A DNA stretch of 64,000 bases from Budorcas taxicolor (Eukaryota; Chordata; Mammalia; Artiodactyla; Bovidae). The stretch covers positions 8,778,272 to 8,842,271 of the forward strand of contig NC_068910.1 in assembly GCF_023091745.1 (NCBI RefSeq), in the 5' to 3' direction. A program made the position numbers and the translations under genes. This document shows positions 57,160 to 64,000 of this stretch, one piece after another; the stretch's first letter is position 1; each line of letters opens with the position of its first letter. Under the pieces are notes generated by a model, which was not told the DNA's origin, did no database searches, and was given only the letters and a program-made list of their open reading frames with translations.

Positions 57160-57488
57160 AAGAGGCTTCCTTGGTGGCTCAGTGGTAAGGAATCCACCTG
57201 TCAATGGAGGACATATAGGTTAGATCCTTGATCCCTGATCCAGGAATATCCCACACGCCACGGAGCAACTAAGCCTGTGCACCACATCTATTAAGGCTGT
57301 GCTCTAGAGCCTGGGTACCACAACTGCTGAAACCCCCAGTACCTAGAGACAGTGTTAGGCACCAAGAGAAGCCAACTCAACGAGAAGTTTACGCACTGCA
57401 ACTACGGAGTAGCCCCCTCTCGCCCAAGCTAGAAAAAGTCCCTGCCCAACAATAAGTAAATAAAATTATCTATTACAAAAAAAAAAAC
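57160..57488 (+). mobile_element. CHR-type SINE, near full length
   Basis: GGCTTCCTTGGTGGCTCAGT head, GAGCAACTAAGCCTGTGCAC, GCACTGCAACTACGGAGTAG body, AATAAGTAAATAAA tail and poly(A). Confidence 0.88.
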
Positions 57489-57879
57489 TGAGACAGTGAG
57501 GAAATGTGTTAGAATCTCCTCTCCCCAGCACTGTCCAACATAAATATGTGAGTAAATATGTGAGTTAGCACAATGCAGAAAGAAGGCTGACCCACTAGGC
57601 TTCTGTAACTTGATTAAAACATTCCCTAAGAACATCCAGTGCTCTTAGTTTCAATTCTATAATCAACTGCACTCTTATTACTGATTTGCCTGCCCAGAAA
57701 CAAAGGAGGTGTCCTGGGCCTGTAGGTAATTAATGCCAGTTGTTCATATGGCACTTAAAACTTCGGACGTAAATAAATTGATATCTGGATTATCATTCTC
57801 CAGTGAGATTACTTTGCACGAATAAATTCTCAAGTGTTTGAATCACCCCTGTGTGAACCTACAGTTTCTGAACTACTGT
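57489..57879. other. Unclassified stretch
   Basis: No gene or repeat recognised. Confidence 0.4.
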
Positions 57880-58030
57880 GTGGGAGTCAGAAGGACCCTG
57901 GTGTGGATGCCACTTAATCTGTGTGACCTCTGATTTCCATCAGTCTCAATTTCCTCACCTAGAAATAAACACCTACAACTAGTGCCTGGCAGACAGCAAG
58001 TACTCAAGAAGTGATAGCTTTATTCTACTT
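57880..58030 (+). mobile_element. MIR SINE
   Basis: CAGTCTCAATTTCCTCACCT core and TAGTGCCTGGCAGACAGCAA 3' part. Confidence 0.7.
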
Positions 58031-58979
58031 AAGCCATATTTGAAAGCAAGCGTATAACTGAGGTAAAAACATTTCATTTAAAAAGCAGCAGTATGGACCG
58101 TCAAACCACAACAATTTAAAAGACACCCCCAGAAGAGAGACGTGCTGTACAAGAGAGTTGAAAAAAGCAAAGTTAAAACGTTGCAAGTAAAGTACCCCCT
58201 GCACTGTACAGGAGTCTCCTGCTTAGCAACTCTAGTGTTGTCGACCAAACACCCAGCCCTTAATAGTTAGAGCATGACAACTGTTCACTCTAAATCCATG
58301 TGCTCAGCTTGGATTCAGGACTGATTTATAAAAATAGCTGCTGCTGCCGCTCTTTGAATCTCTTTGAGCTGATGACTGGGCAGTGTTACCCTATAGGCCT
58401 AGAGCAGCTGTATTCCCTCACCACACCCATTTCTCTGTCTGCCCAGCACCACCTCCCCCTCCCCCAGCCCCCATCTCTGCAGCATACTATTCTCCCTCTT
58501 CCTGGGCTGAGTGAGCAAATTACAAGCACAAATATCCCCTGATGCAATGCCACAACCATCCCTGGGAAAGAGCAGGGGCAGTTGCCAAAAGTGCAGCAGC
58601 AGGGAAATGGGCGGGACACACACAGAGCAAGAAACACAGCAATCCTAGGGAGCCAGGGAAAAGGAATCGAGAGGCCCTGGGGAGCAACAATGTAACTGGA
58701 CCGAGGAGGGAGGGGAGAAGAGGGGGTTCCCGGGAGAAAGCTGGGTAACACTATCCTGAGAAGCACGTTTCACTCTGGGTCTGGGTCCTAAAACACAAAG
58801 CTAAACGTAATCCTGTCTCCTCCCCAAAGCACCAAATGCATTCCCTTTACCCATTCCAGGATGAAAGCAAAAACCCTAACACTTCCTTTCCCCCCCAACC
58901 CCACCCCGCCCAAGGAGTAATTTCTCCAAAGAACAGCTCAAGCAACACACTAGTGGAGAACCTGGCCCATGTGCTAAAT
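58031..58979. other. Repeat-poor shoulder left of the CpG island
   Basis: Few CpGs, no young repeats. It holds C-rich tracts (CCCCCTCCCCCAGCCCCC near 58457; CCCCCCCAACCCCACCCC near 58890). ORFs on both strands at 58300-58766 overlap and are not credible. Confidence 0.5.
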
Positions 58980-59615
58980 CACAATCTCCGTTCTGGGTAA
59001 CGTTTCTAACTCCCCTCCCGGTCCTATCCTCGCATCCGCGGGCTTTACAGCGACCCATGCGCACTCCCGCAGCCAGACACATGCTTACTCCCCAAATCTT
59101 GTGCTGGGGCAGCGCGCGCCGGGAGAGCCCAGCCTGGGGCCACGTTCTCTCGACCACTACCCCCTACCTCCTCCCGTAACTCCCTGGCCTAGCACCCTCT
59201 CTGAGGTTCACCTCCGCCCCACTTCAACTGACCGTCAAAAGCTTCACAGCACAACCTTTGAGTTCTCCCGTGTCTCCGAGCCCCACCCAGGGCCCCAGGC
59301 TGCAGCCGACCCTCGCTCACCCGGCTCAGCCCCAATCCCGCGCCTGAGAAAGGCGGCTCAGCCCCGTCACTCCAGACTCTCTGGGTCCGCCCCGCCCTGC
59401 GGACCCCCTTATCGTGCCTCCAAGACTTGGAAGATCGCGCCCGCAGGCCCCCCTCGCCCGACCGCCCCCGCGTCCCGCAGGCCGGCGGCCACCGCCCTTC
59501 CCTGCTTCGGGCGGGCCTGGTGGGGTCCCGGGCGACCGCGGGGGAGGCTCGGGCAGTCCCGGGGACAGTGAGGAAGCCGCTCCTCCGATCGGGCCCCGCC
59601 TGCCGCTGCACCTAC

Positions 59616-59642
59616 CCGCCGCCGCCGCCGCCGCCGCCGCGC
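59616..59642. repeat. (CCG)n trinucleotide repeat
   Basis: About nine CCG units, CGG on the minus strand, within the CpG island. Confidence 0.95.
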
Positions 59643-59750
59643 CGGAGCCGGAGCCGGAGGGAGCCGGGAGAGGGCCGGGAGGAGCCAGGAGCCAGCAAGC
59701 GAGCCCGAGGGGCGGGACGCAGGGAGGCGGCCGCTTCCTCGTCGCCCTCT
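59616..59750 (-). other. Candidate first exon of a leftward gene (untranslated)
   Basis: Read on the minus strand, a GC-rich block ends in a CGG repeat followed by a plausible splice donor, CGG|GTAGGTG (GT at 59615-59614). No convincing start codon context was found, so it would be 5' untranslated. The start is inferred only from spacing to the CCAAT boxes. Confidence 0.35.
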
Positions 59751-59811
59751 TGAGGGCCCGCGCGAGGGAGGGGCGCCGCCGCCGCCTATCCCGCGGGCGC
59801 GGCGGCCTTGG

Positions 59812-59816
59812 CCAAT
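59812..59816 (+). promoter_or_regulatory. CCAAT box (left)
   Basis: TTGGCCAATAAG matches the NF-Y consensus core, in a CpG island. Confidence 0.7.
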
Positions 59817-59853
59817 AAGCGGGCCGAGGGGGCAGGCGGAGGCCCGCGGCGGG

Positions 59854-59858
59854 CCAAT
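59854..59858 (+). promoter_or_regulatory. CCAAT box (right)
   Basis: GGGCCAATAGGG, same orientation, 42 bp (about four helical turns) from the left box. Paired CCAAT boxes are typical of NF-Y driven promoters. Confidence 0.7.
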
Positions 59859-60139
59859 AGGGGCCGGCCCCGCCGCCTCGACCTAGGCGGGGTAGCGGCC
59901 GAGCGGAGGAGGGCAGTGGCGGGCGAGGTACGCGAGGGGTCTTCAGACGCCCGTCTCCCGCCAGCCCGCTGCTGCTGCTGCTCCCTGGGCGGCGGGAGGA
60001 CCGACCGACCTCCCCCGCTGCTCTGTGTGCTGGTTGTCGCTTCCTTTAGAAGTTGAGTGCGGGGAAAGGGGAAGACACGAGAGGCCCAGTACACGCGGCC
60101 GGGCCCGGGTCTCCCCGCCGGCAGGACCAGTGGGTTCTA

Positions 60140-60147
60140 TGACGTAA
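60140..60147. promoter_or_regulatory. CRE-like element
   Basis: TGACGTAA, a CREB/ATF-type core, sits next to GC boxes. A second TGACGTGG lies at 60267-60274. Confidence 0.55.
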
Positions 60148-60539
60148 CTTGGGAGGGGCGCGGGGCGGGGCCAGGGCGCCGGCCGGCTGGTCGCGGTGAA
60201 GAACTGTTGCTGGATGAGGACGCGACTGGGGGGCCTCTCACGGGCTGCTCTGCCACCAGTCCCAAGTGACGTGGCTGGTCCAAGCTGAGATGTGCTATAA
60301 AGTATAGAATACACACCGAAATTTCGAGGCTTAGCTCATTTTTAAGCTTAAATTGATCACAATGTGGGTCGTTAGAAAATTGATTGCAGTTTGGTACATC
60401 TTTGGTCAAATAAAATGTTTAAAATAATCTTGCTTATTTTTTACTACTTTTTAAAATGCGGCTACTAGGAAAAAAATAGAATTACTGTTTGGTTCACATT
60501 GTGTTTCTTTTGGGTAATGCTGGTTCAGAACTTAAAAGT

Positions 60540-61030
60540 GATAGCTGACACCCTATTGAATGCTCACTATGCTCCAGGCACTCGACACCTAATAACTCAT
60601 TTAATCATCGCAATTCTGTACGGTTGGTATTCATGTTCTCATTCTCATTTTACAGATGAGAAAACAAACACAGAACTAACCTAATGTCAGCGAGCCAGTA
60701 ATTGACAGAGTGGGATTTAACTCTGTCAACCAGACACTGCTGCTAAGTCGCTTCAGTCGTGTCCGACTCTGTTCGACCCCATAGACTGCAGCCCACCAGC
60801 CTCCGCCATCCCTGGGATTCTCCAGGCAAGAACACTGGAGTGGGTTGCCATTTCCTTCTCCAATGCATGAAAGTGAAAAGTGAAAGTGAAGTCGCTCAGT
60901 CGTGCCCGACTCTTAGCGACCCCATGGACTGCAGCCTACCAGGCTCCTTCGTCCATGGGATTTTCCAGGCAAGAGCACTGGAGTGGGTTGCCATTGCCTT
61001 CTCCGCAACCAGGCACTAGGGGCCATATAC
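60540..61030 (-). mobile_element. MIR SINE split by a BOV-A2
   Basis: Antisense MIR: GCTCACTATGCTCCAGGCAC, CTCATTTTACAGATGAGAAA, AGCCAGTAATTGACAGAGTG, continuing briefly after the BOV-A2. Confidence 0.75.
60728..61017 (-). mobile_element. BOV-A2 SINE with target-site duplication
   Basis: Complete inverted dimer with the AATGCATGAAAGTGAAAAGT linker. Flanks AACCAGACACT (60728-60738) and AACCAGGCACT (61007-61017), one mismatch. Confidence 0.95.
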
Positions 61031-61084
61031 TCAACTTCTAGACCAGGCTGGTTACCAGAAAGAACACTGACTTGGTTGAAAGCC

Positions 61085-61230
61085 AGAGGTCTAGCCCTGA
61101 TACTTTCTAGATGTGTAACAGTAAAGCAGTTAAGCATCAGTTGCCTTATATATAAAAAATGAGAGTATACATCACCAGCCTCTCATAATTACTGGTAAGA
61201 TGACCTGGAGATAGCATACTTAGGTAGTTA
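61085..61230 (+). mobile_element. MIR SINE
   Basis: TCTAGATGTGTAACAGTAAA and CATCAGTTGCCTTATATATA fit a diverged MIR. Confidence 0.55.
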
Positions 61231-61470
61231 AAACTGGACTCTGACCTGGACTCCCTGAGCACTGCTACTTACAAGCTTGTGAGCTTGTGGAAGATATATA
61301 ATCTCTCTGTACCTCAGTTTCCTCAACTATAAAATGCATAATAATGGTGCCTACCTTATTAGTGTTTTGTGGATCAAATGTGTTAATATATGCAAAGTGC
61401 TTATGTTGGTGCCTAACAACAAGCACTTAGAGAGTTTACAATTAATATCATAATGACTGTAAAGGAGGCT
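61231..61470 (+). mobile_element. MIR SINE
   Basis: GTACCTCAGTTTCCTCAACT core and ATATGCAAAGTGCTTATG 3' part. It follows another MIR directly. Confidence 0.75.
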
Positions 61471-61497
61471 TAAGAGCCTAGACATATATGAAGGGAT

Positions 61498-61649
61498 TAA
61501 AAGGATGAGGGCTTCCCTGGCAGTCCAGTGGTTAAGATTCCATGCTTTCAATGCAAGGGGTGCAGGTTTGATCCCTGGTTGGGGAACGAAGATCCCATAT
61601 GCCTTCTAGGCTGCCAAAAAAAAAAAGGGAGGGGGAGTAAAAGGATAAG
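61498..61649 (+). mobile_element. CHR-2-type SINE with target-site duplication
   Basis: GGGCTTCCCTGGCAGTCCAG head, B box AGGTTTGATCCC, poly(A). Flanks TAAAAGGATGAG (61498-61509) and TAAAAGGATAAG (61638-61649), one mismatch. Confidence 0.92.
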
Positions 61650-61659
61650 TGGAGGGGGG

Positions 61660-62235
61660 GTATTTACCCAAGGAAAATAAAAACACTAAGTTGAAAAGAT
61701 ATAGGCACCCCTATGTTCATTGCAAGTGCATATCAGTAGATGAATGGATGAAAAAGGTGTGGTATATTTATACAATAGAATATTACTCAGCCATTGGAAA
61801 AAATGAAATTTTGTCATTTGCAGCAACAGGAACAGACCCAGAGGGTATTATATTAAATGAATCAAGACAGAGAAAGATGAATACCATATGGTTTAAATTA
61901 TCTATAGGATTTAAAAAAACAAAACAAAGCAAAAACAGAAATGAGTTCATAGATACACAGAACTGATGACTGCTAGAGAAGGAGGAGGGTGGGGAGTTGG
62001 GCAAAACAGGTGAAAAGGATTAAGAGGTATGAACTTCCAGTTACAACTAAGTCTCAGGAATGTAATATACAACATAAGGGATATAGTTAATAATTACTAA
62101 ACACTGAAATAATTTTGATGGTTATTAGTCTTATTGTGGTGATCATTTTGTAATGTACTTAAATGTTAACTCACTATATTATATACTTGAAAATTAAAAT
62201 ATTGCATATCAACTATACTTAATAAAATTAAATAA
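61660..62235 (+). mobile_element. L1 3' region and terminus
   Basis: GTGGTATATTTATACAATAG, ATTACTCAGCCATTGGAAAA, TTCATAGATACACAGAAC and an end TATCAACTATACTTAATAAA. Confidence 0.85.
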
Positions 62236-63035
62236 AAGATAAGTGAGAAAGGGATAGCACTATGAATCTGGAGCACTGGAAGGGACTTTAGGACAATCAC
62301 AGCTAACTGAAATGACTGGCCTACATCACACACCAATTAATAAGTCAGGTGTCTTAGCCCAAACACAGGGCTTTCCCCCTCTCTCACCTTACCCAGACTC
62401 CAAAGTAGAACTACCATTGCCAAGCCTGAATTCACTCATCCAACAGATGTTGACTGAGTACTGGCATATCAGGAAGGGCCACACAGTGAAGAGCACCTGT
62501 ACAAAGATGAATAAGATAGATTTCCTGTCTGGTGAAATTAGCATTACTTCACACCATAGCCCACTGCAGGTCTAAGCAAGAACTTAACTGTTGTAGGGAA
62601 CCACACAGGTGGGAGCTAAAAAAGTTACTTTGTTCCTTCTTCCCGCTGCCTGGAATAATCAGCCCCTAGATATGTCCCAGGCTTCAGGACTAGAATTGGC
62701 TTTGGGCTTTGAGCTCCTTAGACATAAAATGGCTAAGAAGATTCAGAAGTGTTAGAATGCTCCACTCCATAAGATAATAGAGTCATCATGTTCTGTGTAT
62801 TCCAAGCTAGACACCAATTTCAGTTATCCCCTTCCTTCTCCTTTCTCAGGCCTACCAGATACTCCTTCTGTCTCAGAAACATCTCCATCAGCATGGATGC
62901 TGTTCCCTGTTCTCTTCGCTATATACTGCCACAGCTACTTCCAAGTCCCCTGCCGAGCTTGATGACCTTCTGCCTGCCCCCTCCAATTCATATACCCACT
63001 CCTGCGCTTCTTATATACCTATTAACAGGACTTGC
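62236..63035. other. Unclassified stretch
   Basis: No young repeats. A pyrimidine-rich run near 62825-62850 ends in CTCAG followed by an open stretch, but no matching donor or known peptide was found. Confidence 0.4.
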
Positions 63036-63795
63036 CACATATGAACTAAAGAACCTCTTGACGAAAGTGAAAGAGGAGAGTGAAGAGAGTTGGTTTAAAA
63101 CTCAACATTAGGAAACAGATCATGGCATCTGGTCCCATCAATTCATGGCAAATAGATGGGGAAACAGTGGAAACAGTGTCACACTTTATCTTTTTGGGCT
63201 CCAAAAATCACTGCAGATGGTGACTGCAGCCATGAAATTAAAGGACATTTGCTCCTTGGAAGAAAAGTTATGACCAACCTAGACAGCATATTCAAAAGCA
63301 GAGACATTACTTTGCCAACAAAGTTCTGTCTAGTCAAGGCTATGATTTTTCCAGTAGTCATGTATGGGTGTGAGAGTTGGACTATAAAGAAGGCTGAGCG
63401 CCAAAGAATTGATGCTTTTGAACCATGGTGCTGGAGAAGACTCTTGAGAGCCCCTTGGACTGCAAGGAGATCCAACCAGTCCATCCTAAGGGAACTCAGT
63501 CCTGAATGTTCACTGGAAGCACTGATGCTGAAGCTGAAACTCCAGTACTTTAGCCACCTGATGTGAAGAACTGATTCATTTGAAAAGACCCTGATGCTGG
63601 GAAAGATTGAAGGTGGGAGGAGAAGGGGCTGACAGAGGATGAGAGGGTTGGATGGCATCACTGACTCAATGGACATGAGTTTGGACATGAGTAAACTCTG
63701 AGAGTTGATGATGGACAGGGAGGCCTGGCTTGCTGCAGTCCATGGGGTTGCAAAGAGTTGGACACGACTGAGTGGACTGAACTGAATCACATATG
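63036..63795 (+). mobile_element. BovB 3' end with target-site duplication
   Basis: 5'-truncated within the GELKNLLTKVKEESE part of RT. It belongs to the AAAGATTGAAGG subfamily and ends GGACTGAACTGAA. An 8-bp duplication, CACATATG, occurs at 63036-63043 and 63788-63795. The residual RT frame is broken near 63110. Confidence 0.93.
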
Positions 63796-63934
63796 TGGTA
63801 ACTTATTTGTATAAACATGGATCTGCCCTGATTCTTTCTTGAGGTACAGGTACTTGCTGTTTGTCCACCTGCAATGGGAAAGAACATTCCCTTCAGTTTC
63901 AGGGTACCAAGGATGGAAACACAGATCACCAGTA

Positions 63935-64000
63935 ATCCCTGTCAATCCAGTGATTAGGACGCTGCGGTTCCACTGCTGGGTGCTCAGGATGGATCTCCGG
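63935..64000 (+). mobile_element. CHR-2-type SINE, cut by the window end
   Basis: GTAATCCCTGTCAATCCAGT head, then CGGTTCCACTGCTGGG. The rest lies beyond the window. Confidence 0.7.

Larger units (their letters stand above)
58980..60290. promoter_or_regulatory. CpG island, candidate housekeeping or bidirectional promoter
   Basis: The only CpG-dense block in the window, densest at 59400-60270, and free of SINEs and LINEs. It has no TATA box near the likely start sites, two CCAAT boxes, several GC boxes (GGGGCGGGA near 59709; GGGGCGGGGCC near 60162), CRE-like TGACGTAA (60140-60147) and TGACGTGG (60267-60274). CpG islands of this type usually mark start sites of widely expressed genes. Transcription leftward would fit a start near 59720-59750, 60-140 bp from the CCAAT boxes, and a donor at 59615; transcription rightward would fit a start near 59900. 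The gene is not identifiable from this sequence. Confidence 0.85.

Noticed and set aside
59101..59818. Long overlapping ORFs on both strands in the CpG island (e.g. 156 and 140 codons)
   Set aside because: Stop codons are rare in very GC-rich DNA. Composition is proline, arginine and alanine rich in every frame, with no domain or start context.

Overview
This window is nuclear DNA of a ruminant, most likely a bovid (cattle, sheep or goat type). The diagnosis rests on interspersed repeats: many copies of the RTE-type LINE BovB, many tRNA-derived Bov-tA and dimeric BOV-A2 SINEs, and older cetartiodactyl CHR-type SINEs, over a background of L1, MIR, Tigger and LTR remnants. Family names come from recognising sequence, not from a database search. 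I see no bacterial or viral gene cluster, no CRISPR array and no tRNA or rRNA gene; most open reading frames are LINE reverse transcriptase (RT) or endonuclease fragments, or their antisense shadows.

Layout. 1-14 kb: AT-rich intron-like or intergenic DNA with scattered SINEs, L1 ORF2 pieces, a Tigger DNA transposon (10.1-11.1 kb) and one isolated exon-like block with good splice sites at 3722-3858 (+). 14.7-17.6 kb: two BovB copies head to head. 19-34 kb: more BovB 3' ends, a 61-bp perfect tandem duplication (22.37 kb), a long L1 3' region (29.4-31.4 kb), a second Tigger copy (31.9-32.7 kb) and a BovB inside a MIR (33.0-34.3 kb). 36.5-40.1 kb: an L1 3' end split by two successive BovB insertions at one target site, the first with a 5' inversion. 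43.8-47.6 kb: a deleted BovB, an LTR with three 90-bp repeats, and a SINE/LINE compound flanked by one target-site duplication. 48.06-51.70 kb: the most complete BovB, carrying endonuclease and RT domains but disabled by several lesions, including an unusual 134-bp inverted duplication. 52-58 kb: mixed old repeats.

The host-gene signal is a CpG island at about 58.98-60.29 kb. It is TATA-poor, with two CCAAT boxes 42 bp apart, GC boxes, CRE-like elements and a (CCG)n tract. It looks like a housekeeping-type, possibly bidirectional promoter. A transcript leaving leftward could have a short GC-rich first exon ending near 59616 and a first intron covering most of the window. I cannot name the gene. 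60.3-64 kb returns to ordinary repeat-rich DNA.

There is no evidence for a new multi-gene system. The most interesting content is a record of retrotransposition and template switching: nested and head-to-head insertions with readable duplications, a templated inverted duplication inside a LINE, and several perfect palindromes.
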